A stretch of 59,495 nt of DNA. It comes from Alphaproteobacteria bacterium (GTDB lineage Bacteria; Pseudomonadota; Alphaproteobacteria; Rhizobiales; Xanthobacteraceae). Under the pieces are notes generated by a model. The model was not told the DNA's origin and made no database searches. It was given only the letters and a program-made list of their open reading frames with translations. Below are positions 22,344 through 31,578 of this stretch, one piece after another. The stretch lies in contig JAPLPD010000154.1 of assembly GCA_026400395.1 (NCBI GenBank), positions 13,545 to 73,039 of the forward strand, read 5' to 3'. The stretch's first letter is position 1. Every line of letters begins with the position of its first letter. Both the position numbers and the translations under genes were made by a program.

Positions 22344-22371
22344 AAGCTGGCATCGCCCGAGGGGCGTTGTC

Positions 22372-22794
22372 ATGATCCGCATCACCGACCAGATCAGCAT
22401 CGACGAATCCGAGATCGAGGAAAGCTTCGTGCGTTCGTCCGGCCCCGGCGGCCAGAACGTCAATAAGCTCTCGACCGCCGTGCAACTTCGTTTCAACGTC
22501 CGCCGGTCGTTGTCGCTGCCCAACGACGTGGCCCTGCGGCTGATGCGGCTCGGCGGCCGGCGCATCACCAAGGACGGCGTCCTGGTGCTGATCGCGCAGA
22601 GCCATCGGACCCAGGAGCGCAACCGCGCCGATGCCCAGCAGCGGCTGGTCGCGCTGATCCAGGAGGCGGCTGTGAAACCGACGCCCCGGCGTGCCACCAA
22701 GCCGACCAAAGCCTCCAAGCAGCGACGGATCGAAGGCAAGAAACGCCGCTCCGGCGTCAAGGACATGCGGCGGAGCAAGCCTTCGTTCGATTAG
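22372..22794 (+). CDS. arfB: Alternative ribosome-rescue factor / peptidyl-tRNA hydrolase ArfB
   Basis: Frees ribosomes stalled on mRNA lacking a stop codon. The 140-residue protein has the release-factor GGQ motif (SSGPGGQNVNKLSTAV, GGQ at residues 26-28) and the long basic C-terminal tail that enters the mRNA channel (KASKQRRIEGKKRRSGVKDM). It lacks the codon-recognition domains of RF1/RF2, which separates it from true release factors. It starts at ATG 22372, 28 bases after pgi, in the same run. Confidence 0.93.
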   Translation: MIRITDQISIDESEIEESFVRSSGPGGQNVNKLSTAVQLRFNVRRSLSLPNDVALRLMRLGGRRITKDGVLVLIAQSHRTQERNRADAQQRLVALIQEAAVKPTPRRATKPTKASKQRRIEGKKRRSGVKDMRRSKPSFD

Positions 22795-22930
22795 GCGCGG
22801 TTCCGCCCGCGGGCGAATAACGGGGGCATTTCGGCGCCCGCCCTCGTGGCGATCCAGTTGCGCCGATAGATTCGATCTCTGAGTCGCACTGTGTCACCTC
22901 CCCCACCTGGGCGGCGGTGAAGGAAAAACG

Positions 22931-24760
22931 ATGCCCGTCCGTCAGCTTTCCGAGACCCTGGTCAACCGCATCGCCGCCGGCGAAGTGGTCGAGCGTCCGG
23001 CCAGCGTGGTCAAGGAACTGGTCGAGAACGCGCTCGATGCCGGAGCCCATCGGATCGAGATCGCCACCGATGGCGGCGGGCGGCGGCTCATTCGCGTCGC
23101 CGACGATGGTTCGGGCATGTCGAGCGCCGATCTCGACCTCGCGGTCGAACGCCACGCCACCTCCAAGCTCGACGGAGACGACCTTTTGCAGATCAGCACG
23201 CTCGGTTTTCGCGGCGAGGCGCTGCCCTCGATCGGCTCGGTGGCGCGGTTGACCATCACCACGCGCCAGGCCGGCCAAGCGAGCGGCGACCACGCCTGGG
23301 CGATCACCGTCGATGCCGGCGCCAAGTCGGAGATCAAGCCGGCCGCGCTGTCGGAAGGCACTCGCGTCGAGGTGAAGGACCTGTTCTACGCCACGCCGGC
23401 GCGGCTGAAATTCCTCAAGAGCGACCGCAGCGAGGCCGAGGCGGTGCGCGAGGTGGTGCGCCGTCTGGCGATGAGCCGGCCGGATGTGGCCTTCACGCTG
23501 GTGAGCGACGAGCGCGCGCCGGTGACCTGGCCCGCGGCGCTGCCGGGCGCGCCGGGACGGCTGGCGCGGCTCGCAGACATTCTGGGATCGGACTTCCGCG
23601 CCAATTCCGTCGAGGTCGGCGCCGAGCGCGATGGTGTCGTGGTCGAAGGCTATGCCGGGTTGCCGACCCACAACCGCGCCAACTCGCTCGGCCAGTATCT
23701 TTTCGTCAACGGCCGCCCGGTGCGCGACAAGCTCCTGATCGGCGTCATCCGCGGCGCCTATGCCGACTATCTGCCGCGCGACCGCCATCCGGTGGTGGCG
23801 CTGTTCGTGACGCTGCCGCCGCGCGAGGTTGATGTGAACGTGCATCCGGCCAAAACCGAGGTACGCTTCCGCGACAACACGCTGGTTCGCTCCCTGCTGA
23901 TGCACGCGCTCAAGGACGGACTCGCCCGCGACGCGCAGCGCGCCGCCTCAACCGGCGGCTCGGCAACCATCGCAGCGTTTCGCCCGGCCGCCCTGCCCCG
24001 CCGCGACAATTTCGACTGGCGGCGCTCGCTGTCACGGCCGTTGCCGCCGCGCGGCGCGTTGGCCGCCTGGAGCACGGCTGAGCCGGGCTTCGCTGAAGCC
24101 GCGCAATCGGTGTTCGACGTGGGGTCGGCGGCGGCCACCGCCCGCGTCGAAATGGCCGAGCCCGCTTCGGATCTGCTCGACCGCCCGCTCGGCGCCGCCC
24201 GCGCGCAGGTGCACGACACCTACATCGTTTCGCAAACCCGCGATGGTCTCGTCATCGTCGATCAGCACGCCGCTCACGAGCGGCTGGTGTACGAACGCAT
24301 GAAGGCCGGTCTCGATCAGAACGGCATCGCGCGGCAGATTCTGCTGATCCCGGATATCGTTGAACTCGACCCCGCCGATATCGAACGGCTGCTGTCGCGC
24401 TCGGAGGAACTCAAGCGCTTCGGCCTTGCGATCGAGCCGTTCGGCCCGGGCGCCATCGCCGTCCGCGAGACGCCTTCCATGTTGGGCGAGATCGACGCCG
24501 CCGCGCTCGCCCGCGATTTGGCCGAGCATCTCGCCGAGTGGGACGAGGCGCTTCCCCTGGAGCGCCGGCTGATGCATGTCGCCGCCACAATGGCCTGCTA
24601 CGGCTCGGTTCGCGCCGGCCGCCGGCTCAAGCCGGAGGAGATGAACGCGCTGCTCCGCGAAATGGAAACGACGCCCAACTCCGGCCAGTGCAACCACGGC
24701 CGGCCCACCTACGTCGAACTCAAGCTCACCGACATCGAGCGGCTGTTCGGCCGGCGCTGA
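22931..24760 (+). CDS. mutL: DNA mismatch repair protein MutL
   Basis: 609 residues. The GHKL ATPase domain is complete: VVKELVENALDAGAHRIEI (Glu/Asn site), VADDGSGMSS and TLGFRGEALPSIGSV. The C-terminal domain has DQHAAHERLVYERM (about residues 444-457), the DQHAx2Ex4E motif that marks MutL proteins with latent endonuclease activity, and QCNHGRPTYVEL near the end. This implies methyl-independent repair, as expected in a bacterium without MutH. The start ATG at 22931 follows GGTGAAGGA. Two TTT binding-protein genes follow on the same strand. Confidence 0.97.
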   Translation: MPVRQLSETLVNRIAAGEVVERPASVVKELVENALDAGAHRIEIATDGGGRRLIRVADDGSGMSSADLDLAVERHATSKLDGDDLLQISTLGFRGEALPSIGSVARLTITTRQAGQASGDHAWAITVDAGAKSEIKPAALSEGTRVEVKDLFYATPARLKFLKSDRSEAEAVREVVRRLAMSRPDVAFTLVSDERAPVTWPAALPGAPGRLARLADILGSDFRANSVEVGAERDGVVVEGYAGLPTHNRANSLGQYLFVNGRPVRDKLLIGVIRGAYADYLPRDRHPVVALFVTLPPREVDVNVHPAKTEVRFRDNTLVRSLLMHALKDGLARDAQRAASTGGSATIAAFRPAALPRRDNFDWRRSLSRPLPPRGALAAWSTAEPGFAEAAQSVFDVGSAAATARVEMAEPASDLLDRPLGAARAQVHDTYIVSQTRDGLVIVDQHAAHERLVYERMKAGLDQNGIARQILLIPDIVELDPADIERLLSRSEELKRFGLAIEPFGPGAIAVRETPSMLGEIDAAALARDLAEHLAEWDEALPLERRLMHVAATMACYGSVRAGRRLKPEEMNALLREMETTPNSGQCNHGRPTYVELKLTDIERLFGRR

Positions 24761-24839
24761 TCGTCCCCGCCAAGGCGCGGCATAGCGCCGCTTGACCTTC
24801 GCCGCTCCGGCGGCAAGTCTCTCCACCAGGGAGAGAAGC

Positions 24840-25820
24840 ATGCTCAAGACAATCGCAGCAATTGCGCTTGCCGGTTTTGCAGCGCTCGCGCCCCCGGCCG
24901 GCGCGCAGGAGGCTTGGCCGAACCGGCCGGTCACCGTGATCGTGCCCTATGCCGCGGGCGGTCCGGTCGACACCGTCGCCCGTGTCATGACGTCGCGAAT
25001 CAGCGAGCTATCGGGGCAACAGTTCATCGTCGAGAACGTCGGCGGTGCCGGCGGCCAGACCGGCGCGGCGCGCGCCGCCAAGGCCGCGCCCGACGGCTAC
25101 ACCGTGCTGCTGTCGGGCAGCGCCGTGCTGGCGCAGAACCCGGCCCTCTACAAGCGACAAAGCTACAACCCGATCACCGACTTCGAGCACTCCACGCTGC
25201 ACACGGATTCCGCCCGCGTTCTGATCACGCGCAAGGATTTCCCCGCGAACACGTTTCCCGAGTTCGTGGCTTATGTGAAGGCCAACGCCGACAAGCTGCA
25301 GTACGGCTCGGCCGGCGTCGGTTCCGGCGGGCACGTTTGCGAAATCCTGTTCGACATGGCGATGGGCGTCAAACTCACGCACGTCCCCTACCGTGGAGCG
25401 GGCCCCGCGATGCAGGATTTGATCGCCGGGCGCCTCGATTTCATGCCGGAGCAGATATCCACTGCGGTTCCGCAGATTCAGGGCGGCACCGTCAAGGCAA
25501 TTGCCACACTCGGCATCGAGCCCGCGCCAGGGCTTGAAAGCCTGCCGACCTCGGAATCCCAAGGCATGAAGGGCCTCGATTGCGGCGCATGGGGCGCCTT
25601 CTCGTTTCCCAAAGGCACCGAGAAAGAGATCGTGCAGCGCCTCGCCAAACTTTCGAGCGATGCGGTCGATACCCCCGCGGTGCGCGAGCGGTTCAAGACC
25701 ATCGGCGTCACCGTCGCCGCCCGCGAGCGACGCTCGCCGGAATACCTGACAAAATTCGTCGCGAGCGAAGTCGAACGTTGGGGCAAGCCGATCAAAGCCA
25801 GCGGTATGAGCATCGACTGA
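24840..25820 (+). CDS. TTT-family (Bug-type) tricarboxylate transporter binding protein, first of tandem pair
   Basis: Periplasmic solute-binding protein of 326 residues. The signal peptide is TIAAIALAGFAALAPPAGAQ; the mature part starts EAWPNRPVTVIVPYAAGGPV, the classic Bug/TctC opening, then ISELSGQQFIVENVGGAGGQ and AKAAPDGYTVLLS. THVPYRGAGPAMQDLIAGRL and the C-terminal EVERWGKPIKASG complete the family pattern. The start at 24840 follows GGGAGAGAAG. No TctA or TctB membrane gene is nearby. Bug proteins commonly occur as such orphans, binding carboxylates or aromatic acids; the ligand is unknown. Confidence 0.92.
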   Translation: MLKTIAAIALAGFAALAPPAGAQEAWPNRPVTVIVPYAAGGPVDTVARVMTSRISELSGQQFIVENVGGAGGQTGAARAAKAAPDGYTVLLSGSAVLAQNPALYKRQSYNPITDFEHSTLHTDSARVLITRKDFPANTFPEFVAYVKANADKLQYGSAGVGSGGHVCEILFDMAMGVKLTHVPYRGAGPAMQDLIAGRLDFMPEQISTAVPQIQGGTVKAIATLGIEPAPGLESLPTSESQGMKGLDCGAWGAFSFPKGTEKEIVQRLAKLSSDAVDTPAVRERFKTIGVTVAARERRSPEYLTKFVASEVERWGKPIKASGMSID

Positions 25821-25860
25821 AATATGCCAAAAGATGCCATGCGCTGACGAGGAGAAGCGA

Positions 25861-26844
25861 ATGATGAAATGCGGGATTGCGGTTGCCGCGATGGCGGCAG
25901 CGCTCACGGGCTGGAGCGCCCCGGCATCCGCCCAGGACTGGCCGACGAGGCCGATCACGCTGATCGTGCCGTTCACCGCCGGCGGCGGTGTGGATGCCAG
26001 CGCCCGGTTGCAGGCGCTCGCCATCGGCGAGGCGCTGGGCCAGACCATCGTGGTCGAAAATGTCGGTGCGGCGGCCGGCACCATCGGCTCCGGCCGCGTA
26101 GCCAAGGGGACGCCTGATGGTTACACGTTCCTGATCGGCAACAGCGGCACCCAGGTCTACAGCCAGGCGCTCTACAAGAAGCGCCCCTATGACGCGATCG
26201 CCGATTTCGAGCCGATCGCGATGGTGACCGAATCGCCGCGCATTCTGGTCGCGCGCAACGGCCTGCCGGTGAAGAACCTGCAGGAGATGGTCGCCTATAT
26301 GAAAGCCAACCAATCGAAGATGCAGTACGCCTCGGCCGGCGTCGGCTCGGGTACGCATCTGCCCTGCGCGCTGTTCAATTTCACGCTGGGCGTCGAAATC
26401 ACCCACGTTCCCTATCGCGGCGAAGGCCAGGCGCTGCAGGACGTGATCGCCGATCGCCTCGACTACATGTGCACCACCATTCAGAGCGGCGCCGCCCAGA
26501 GCAAGCAGGGCACCGTGAAGGGCATCGCGGTGATGGCGCCGCGGCGCTCGCCGGTCGTTCCCGACCTCGCCACCACCGGCGAACAGGGCGTGGCGGGCGT
26601 CGAGGCGACAGTCTGGAACGGATTCTTTTTCCCGAAGGGCACGCCGAAGCCGATCGTCGACAAGATGCAGAAGACGATCGAGACGATGATTGCCCGGCCC
26701 GACATTCGCCAGAAGATGGAATCGCTCGGCCTCGAAGTCCTGCCGCCCGAGCAGCGCACCCCGGCCTATCTCTCGAAGTTCCTGGCCGAGGATGTAGAAC
26801 GTTGGGGCAAGGTAATCAGGGCGGCCGGCATCAGCGTCGAGTAG
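25861..26844 (+). CDS. TTT-family (Bug-type) binding protein, second of tandem pair
   Basis: 327 residues, homologous to the preceding gene and 40 bases downstream, so probably a tandem duplicate that has diverged. The signal peptide is AVAAMAAALTGWSAPASAQD, then WPTRPITLIVPFTAGGGVDA, GQTIVVENVGAAAGTIGSG and KGTPDGYTFLIGNSG. THVPYRGEGQALQDVIADRL and EDVERWGKVIRAAGISVE match the first copy closely. ATG 25861 is chosen because GAGGAGAAG lies just upstream. No transporter membrane partner or enzyme is next to it, so the ligand cannot be inferred. Confidence 0.92.
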   Translation: MMKCGIAVAAMAAALTGWSAPASAQDWPTRPITLIVPFTAGGGVDASARLQALAIGEALGQTIVVENVGAAAGTIGSGRVAKGTPDGYTFLIGNSGTQVYSQALYKKRPYDAIADFEPIAMVTESPRILVARNGLPVKNLQEMVAYMKANQSKMQYASAGVGSGTHLPCALFNFTLGVEITHVPYRGEGQALQDVIADRLDYMCTTIQSGAAQSKQGTVKGIAVMAPRRSPVVPDLATTGEQGVAGVEATVWNGFFFPKGTPKPIVDKMQKTIETMIARPDIRQKMESLGLEVLPPEQRTPAYLSKFLAEDVERWGKVIRAAGISVE

Positions 26845-26904
26845 CGCACGCTCTGCACGGCTTGGCCGTGATGTCCCGGCCAGAGCTTTGATCTGGTTTG
26901 CAGC

Positions 26905-26997
26905 GGCCACTCGATGCCCGGCCTTGAGCCGAGCATCGATGCCGTTCGTTGCGCAAAGCAAGGCGTGGATGGCCGGGTCAAGCCCGGCTATGATGAA
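26905..26997. repeat. Dispersed palindromic element, copy 3 (diverged)
   Basis: The right part (GCAAAGCAAGGCGTGGATGG, then CCGGGTCAAGCCCGGCTATG, 26953-26995) is nearly identical to the right arm of the element at 6541-6632. The left part (ACTCGATGCCCGGCCTTGAG) is more diverged, so only part of the cruciform pairs well. It lies between the convergent ends of the second TTT receptor and rsmD, a likely site of transcription termination for both. Confidence 0.7.
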
Positions 26998-27029
26998 CTT
27001 TGATACGACATAGAGAGGAAAAGCCCGGT

Positions 27030-27584
27030 TCAGGCCGCGCGCAGAAAAATAAGCTGCGTGTCGCCGTAGTCGCGCCGCTCGATCTCGACAAACCCTGCAG
27101 GCGGCGCAAACGCCGAGTCAGCCGCCTCCTCAACCACCAGCAGCGCGTCGGCGGTGAGCCAGCCGCCCTCGCGCGCTGCGGTCAGCGCCTGCTCGGCGAG
27201 GCCCTTGCCATAGGGCGGATCGAGGAAGGCCAGCGAGAACGGCTCCATCGGATGCGCCGGTCCGAGCCGCGTGGCGTCGCGCCGATAAACCTTGGTCGCG
27301 CCGCCGGCGCCGAACGCATCGACATTGCCCCGCAGCAACGCGCGCGCCTCCGCGCCATCATCGACGAACAGCACGAACGCCGCGCCGCGCGACAGCGCCT
27401 CAAGTCCGAGCGCGCCGGTTCCGGCAAACAGGTCGAGCACACGGGCGCCTTCGACCTCATCGCCGTACGAGTGCGTCAGGATGTTGAACAGCGACTCGCG
27501 CAAACGATCCGCCGTGGGCCGGATCGCTTGCGACGCCGGCGCCAAAATTGTGCGCCCGCGGTATCGGCCGCTGACGATGCGCAT
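27030..27584 (-). CDS. rsmD: 16S rRNA (guanine-966 N2)-methyltransferase
   Basis: Methylates G966 of 16S rRNA using S-adenosylmethionine. The 184-residue protein starts [16 protein letters not shown], the typical RsmD opening, and has PTADRLRESLFNIL, the SAM-binding loop VLDLFAGTGALGLEALSRGA and the catalytic LAFLDPPYGKGL (DPPY). Its ATG at 27584 overlaps the stop of the upstream pseudouridine synthase by one base (TGATG), so the two rRNA-modification genes are translationally coupled. Confidence 0.95.
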   Translation of the reverse strand: MRIVSGRYRGRTILAPASQAIRPTADRLRESLFNILTHSYGDEVEGARVLDLFAGTGALGLEALSRGAAFVLFVDDGAEARALLRGNVDAFGAGGATKVYRRDATRLGPAHPMEPFSLAFLDPPYGKGLAEQALTAAREGGWLTADALLVVEEAADSAFAPPAGFVEIERRDYGDTQLIFLRAA

Positions 27585-28993
27585 CAGCGATCCCGCCGGC
27601 CTTTATAAGGCCGGTGCCCGCCGCGCGGCGGCGGAGTCCGATCATCGCCACGGTGCGGTTTGCGCCCGCCGTCATGTTGCGACGGCCTTTGCCGTTCGCC
27701 CTGCGGTGTCCGGTGCTGCCGCTCACCCTGGGGCGAAGACCGCCCGGAGCGAAATGGCGCAACCTCCGAACGCTCGCGTTTCTGTTCGAGCTTCGGCGAC
27801 GCCCGCCCGGATTTTTTCCCACCGCGGTCCGGTGCGCCACGCCGGCGATGCTGCGGCTTGCTGTCGTCGCTCCGCGATGGCGTTCGCCCGCCGTCATGCC
27901 GCGGCGGCCGGTGCGATCCGAAATGGGCGGATGTGCGCGGCTTGTCCGTACTCTTGCCTGAACCACGATCGGGCGCGCCCCGGCGGCCGCCCTTCGGCGG
28001 ACGCTGATCGCGATTGGGGCGAACCGCCTCGGCGGCGCGAGCCTCTGGCTGGCGTTGCGGCGCTCTCACCGGGGTGAGTTCGCGCTCCACCAACGGCCCG
28101 GAAAAATCGGCGCCCGCGACGGCGGCGATCCGATCTCCGAGCTGTTCGCGGAGCGCGCGGGTCTTGACCTCCTCCACCGCGCCGTCGGGCAGTTCGCCGA
28201 GTTGGAACGGCCCGTAGGACACGCGGATCAGCCGGTTCACCGCCAGGCCCAGATGCCCCAGCACGTTGCGGATTTCGCGGTTCTTGCCCTCGCGCATGGC
28301 GAAGGTGAGCCAGACGTTGGAGCCCTGCTCGCGGTCGAGCACGGCTTCGATGGCGCCGTAACGGATGCCTTCGACCTCGATGCCGTTTCGCAACTCGTCG
28401 AGCTGCGCCTGGGTGATCTTGCCGTGGGCGCGCACGCGATACCGGCGCAGCCACCCGGTCGCCGGCAACTCCAGCGCACGCGCGAGTCCGCCGTCGTTGG
28501 TCAGCAGCAGCAGACCTTCGGTGTTGAGATCGAGACGCCCGATGCTGACCACGCGAGGCATATCGTTCGGCAGCGCGCCGAAGATGGTCGGCCGGCCGTG
28601 GGTGTCGGAATAGGTGGTGACGAGGCCACGCGGCTTGTGAAACAGGAACAGCCGCGTGCGCTCCTTCTCGGGCAGAGGCTTGCCGTCCACCGCGATGCGG
28701 TCCTTGGCGCTCACGTTGAGCGCCGGAGAGTGGATTTTCGCATCGTTGACGGTCACCCGCCCCGCCTCGATCCAGGCTTCGGCCTCGCGCCGCGAGGCAA
28801 GCCCCGCCCGCGCGATCACTTTGGCGACCCGCTCGACCGATTTGGCAGACGGCAGCGGCAGGGCCATCTCTGGCTTGGGCAGCGCGGTCTTGAGCCGTTT
28901 GCCGCGGAACGGCCGGCCGCGATGGTGAGCGGGGCCGGTATCGGGGGCTTGAGCCGGGGTCTGCCCCTTGGCGTCTGGTTTGTCGTCGTTCAT
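27584..28993 (-). CDS. RluB/RsuA-type rRNA pseudouridine synthase with long Arg/Pro-rich tail
   Basis: 469 residues. After a short basic leader comes an S4 RNA-binding domain ([20 protein letters not shown]), then the synthase domain with the catalytic Asp in [20 protein letters not shown] and the C-terminal motif [20 protein letters not shown]. This matches RluB, which modifies 23S rRNA helix 80. About 180 residues of Arg/Gly/Pro/Asp-rich tail follow, with imperfect repeats (RRGAPDRG twice, HDGGR twice, PQGERQ twice), as in many alphaproteobacterial homologues. The start at 28993 ([10 protein letters not shown]) was chosen over an upstream in-frame codon because the upstream part would overlap tadA. 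Confidence 0.9.
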   Translation of the reverse strand: MNDDKPDAKGQTPAQAPDTGPAHHRGRPFRGKRLKTALPKPEMALPLPSAKSVERVAKVIARAGLASRREAEAWIEAGRVTVNDAKIHSPALNVSAKDRIAVDGKPLPEKERTRLFLFHKPRGLVTTYSDTHGRPTIFGALPNDMPRVVSIGRLDLNTEGLLLLTNDGGLARALELPATGWLRRYRVRAHGKITQAQLDELRNGIEVEGIRYGAIEAVLDREQGSNVWLTFAMREGKNREIRNVLGHLGLAVNRLIRVSYGPFQLGELPDGAVEEVKTRALREQLGDRIAAVAGADFSGPLVERELTPVRAPQRQPEARAAEAVRPNRDQRPPKGGRRGAPDRGSGKSTDKPRTSAHFGSHRPPRHDGGRTPSRSDDSKPQHRRRGAPDRGGKKSGRASPKLEQKRERSEVAPFRSGRSSPQGERQHRTPQGERQRPSQHDGGRKPHRGDDRTPPPRGGHRPYKGRRDR

Positions 28994-29031
28994 CGGCGTC
29001 TTTATACACGTCCGGGTTATCGAGGTGTGGA

Positions 29032-29475
29032 ATGCCGTCATTCATGGAAATGGCGCTGGATCAGGCGCAAAAGGCGCAATCCGCCGGAGAAGTGCCGATC
29101 GGCTGCGTGATTGTGCGCGATGGCTTGGTGATCGCCGCCGCCGGCAACCGCACCCTCGCCGACCGCGATCCGACCGCCCATGCCGAGATGATCGCCATCC
29201 GCGCCGCCGCCCAGGCGCTTGGATCGGAACGCCTGACCGATTGCGACCTGCACGTCACGCTGGAGCCCTGCGCCATGTGCGCGGCGGCGATTTCCTTCGC
29301 GCGCATTCGCCGGCTCTATTATGGCGCGCCCGACCAGAAGGGCGGCGCCGTCGACAGCGGCGTGCGTTTTTTCGCGGCGCCGACCTGCCACCACCGCCCC
29401 GAGGTCTATGGCGGCATCAGCGAAGCCGCCTCTGCCACGCTGCTGCGGAGCTTCTTCGAAACGAAACGGTCTTAG
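29032..29475 (+). CDS. tadA: tRNA-specific adenosine deaminase TadA
   Basis: Converts the wobble adenosine of tRNA-Arg(ACG) to inosine. The 147-residue protein has the zinc and catalytic motifs of the deaminase family: [10 protein letters not shown] (His50, Glu52) and PCAMCAAAI (Cys80, Cys83). The N-terminus ([20 protein letters not shown], from residue 4) is typical. It is divergent from the pseudouridine synthase with only about 38 bases between the two start codons, so their promoters must overlap or lie inside the opposite gene. A GAGGTGTGG ribosome site precedes the ATG at 29032. Confidence 0.95.
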   Translation: MPSFMEMALDQAQKAQSAGEVPIGCVIVRDGLVIAAAGNRTLADRDPTAHAEMIAIRAAAQALGSERLTDCDLHVTLEPCAMCAAAISFARIRRLYYGAPDQKGGAVDSGVRFFAAPTCHHRPEVYGGISEAASATLLRSFFETKRS

Positions 29476-30326
29476 CGGTCGCGCTCCTCGGGCTGCCGGC
29501 GGTCCTCGTCGGCGCCATTGCCGAGCCCGAACTGCGTGAAGCGCAGGCTGATGTTGCCCGGCGCTTCGCCGCTGGCCTCGATCCGATGGCAGAAGTCGAA
29601 GAAATGCGGCTGACTGCCCTCGAACATGTCGTCGTAGGTGGCCCGCCCCCAGACGTACAGATGCAGCCGGTCCTCGATCGCCGCCTGGATGTCACGCATC
29701 GGTAACAGCACCGGCCCGAATTCCGCCTTGGCGCTCGGACCGAGGAACAGGCTCTCCGGCGCGCGGACATAGTTGATGTCGAAGTCGGGCGCCAGTTCGC
29801 CGTGCGAGGCCACCCAGTTGGTGCTGATGCGGAGCCTGCGGGTCGGGGTCGTGCCGGCGTTGGCCCAAATTGGGCTGATCTTGACGTTGGTTCGATCGGT
29901 GCTCCATTCCAACGCGCCGACATAGACGAAGGCGCGCTGGGCGATCAGCGTATTGCGGTCGATTTGTTGAGCCGTGCGGCGCATGGCGCGAAGCCCGACC
30001 CCGAGGTAAAGCGCCTGCAGCGCGAATGCGATGGCCAGAAACGCCATCGCCGCGACAACCAAGGCCGAATAGAGCAGCAACTGGTCACCGAACGCTCGCT
30101 TGTCCTCACGATCGCGTGGATCAATTTCCGCGGGGGCCGGCGGCTTTGGCATTTCAACCACCCTGACCGCGAGCGGCGGGTCAACGACACGAACCTCAAC
30201 CGGCGCCTGTTGCGCCGGTGGAGCTTGCGGCGGCGGCGCCGCCGGCTCCGGCGTCTGCGCAATCGAAGCCCCGGCCGCCATCAGCACCAGCACCACTGCA
30301 AGGCCCGCGCAGAAAAATCGCAACAT
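29472..30326 (-). CDS. Two-helix membrane protein with C-terminal beta-rich domain, family A
   Basis: 284 residues. A signal or anchor helix (FCAGLAVVLVLMAAGASIAQ), a Pro-rich spacer (PPPQAPPAQQAPVEV), and a second membrane helix (LLYSALVVAAMAFLAIAFAL) precede a soluble domain with RAFVYVGALEW, PIWANAGTTPTRRLRIS, HLYVWGRATYDDMFEG and FFDFCHRI. No enzyme motif is seen. The soluble pattern recurs in the broken gene at 43602-44389 (YVWGTVRYDDGFG, SNFCHRY), so this is a paralogous family. The start at 30326 keeps the first helix; the frame is open upstream. It overlaps the tadA stop by four bases, convergent. Function unknown. Confidence 0.65.
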   Translation of the reverse strand: MLRFFCAGLAVVLVLMAAGASIAQTPEPAAPPPQAPPAQQAPVEVRVVDPPLAVRVVEMPKPPAPAEIDPRDREDKRAFGDQLLLYSALVVAAMAFLAIAFALQALYLGVGLRAMRRTAQQIDRNTLIAQRAFVYVGALEWSTDRTNVKISPIWANAGTTPTRRLRISTNWVASHGELAPDFDINYVRAPESLFLGPSAKAEFGPVLLPMRDIQAAIEDRLHLYVWGRATYDDMFEGSQPHFFDFCHRIEASGEAPGNISLRFTQFGLGNGADEDRRQPEERDR

Positions 30327-30483
30327 GTTACAAAAGCCCCGAACCGCCGAGCGCATGCGAACCCGCGCCGCACCCTTTAAGTCTAGCAGCGTACCCGAAA
30401 GCCGGACCGATTCCAGCCTGGTACCCAAAGCTCTGCCGGCGGCGGTCGGCGCGGCGATATGGAACAGGAAAACCGCTGACTCC

Positions 30484-30675
30484 TCAGGCGATGGTGTCGA
30501 GGATGTGACCGCTGCGAGGCTCCGGCGCAGGCGACTGCCCCTGCTCCGGCTTTGGAGGTGCCTGATCGCCTTCGGCATCGGCATCGGCCGGAGGATGCGG
30601 CGCGTCTTTGGGCGCCTTCCAGCGAGTGTAGGCGCGGGGCAATATCTGCTGCACGCCAATGGGGAAAATAGGCAT
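30484..30675 (-). CDS. Possible small hypothetical protein (63 aa)
   Basis: 63 residues, MPIFPIGVQQILPRAYTRWK followed by a Pro/Asp/Glu-rich tail ending SGHILDTIA. The frame continues upstream through the patatin gene, but there it reads patatin out of frame, so only the last part is a candidate gene. The ribosome site before 30675 is weak. It might be expressed with the patatin remnant. I consider it possible rather than likely. Confidence 0.35.
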   Translation of the reverse strand: MPIFPIGVQQILPRAYTRWKAPKDAPHPPADADAEGDQAPPKPEQGQSPAPEPRSGHILDTIA

Positions 30676-30752
30676 CGGTCTAGGGTGCACGCCAACCACC
30701 AACAACCCTTGCGCGGAATACCGCCCATTTGATTCAAATGCGCCGGATCGGC

Positions 30753-31578
30753 TCAGGCGCCGATCAGCCTTGCGAGCTTTTCCGTGAATTCGGCCTTCAC
30801 CGGATCGGCGGCGCGCAGGATGGCGCTCGCCTGCAGAAAGCCGAGTGCGCGGAACGATCCGACATTGGGCTGCAGCAGCAGATCGGGCGCGCCGTGGCGG
30901 AGCTTCTCGCTGATGATCGAGTGCGTCATCACCAGCACGGTGGCGTAAAGGCACTCCAGCGCGTTCGGCACCTCGCGCCGGTCGGCCGATACCGGCCCCG
31001 ATATCTCCACCGCAACGATTACGTCGGCAACGCTGCGCAGATGATCGAACGGCAGCGGATTGGGTCGCGCCGCCGTCGACCAGAACCTGCCCGTCGATCT
31101 CGACTGGACGCATGATGGTCGGAAGCGAGATCGACGCCGCCAGCGCCCGCCGCAGCGGCCCCTGCGTGAAAACAACCTCGCGCCGAAGGTAAAGGTCCGA
31201 GGCGATCACGGTCAGCGGGATCGACAGGCCGGAAAAATCCTCCGGCAGACTCTCCGGCAGGAACTGCTCGCAGACGCGCTCCGCGTCCAGCCGCGTCGCG
31301 TCGCCAAGGCCGCCGCCGAACAGATCGCGCAACTTGCCGGCGCGGGCCCGCATCATGCGGCGCATCACGTCGGTGCGGTTGTGCGCGATGTGGATCGCGT
31401 GACGGCGCATCTCGCGGCCGCTCATGCCGGCGGCATAGCCCGCGCCGATCAGCGCGCCGATCGAGGTACCGGCGATCGCCACCGGCTTCACGCCCATCTC
31501 GTCCAGCGCTTCGGCCACGACGATGTGAGCGAGGCCCCGCGCCCCGCCACCGCCGAGCGCCAGCGCCACCGATTTCAT
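30753..31578 (-). pseudogene. Patatin-like phospholipase (RssA type), frameshifted
   Basis: A patatin-fold serine lipase or esterase. The first frame from ATG 31578 holds the oxyanion loop ALGGGGARGLAHI, the nucleophile in IAGTSIGALIGAGYA and the second catalytic residue in QVLVDGGAT. At about 31070 the frame breaks. The rest (NPLPFDHLRSVADVIVAVEI to EFTEKLARLIGA, stop at 30753) continues in another frame. Family members read DGGATNPLPFD without a break, and the DNA has GCGACCCAATCC where GCGACCAATCC would restore the frame, a one-base C insertion. The ATG overlaps the phosphotransferase stop (ATGA). Confidence 0.8.

Noticed and set aside
24840-26844. A complete TTT tricarboxylate transport operon
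   Set aside because: Only binding proteins are present; no TctA or TctB membrane gene lies within the window.
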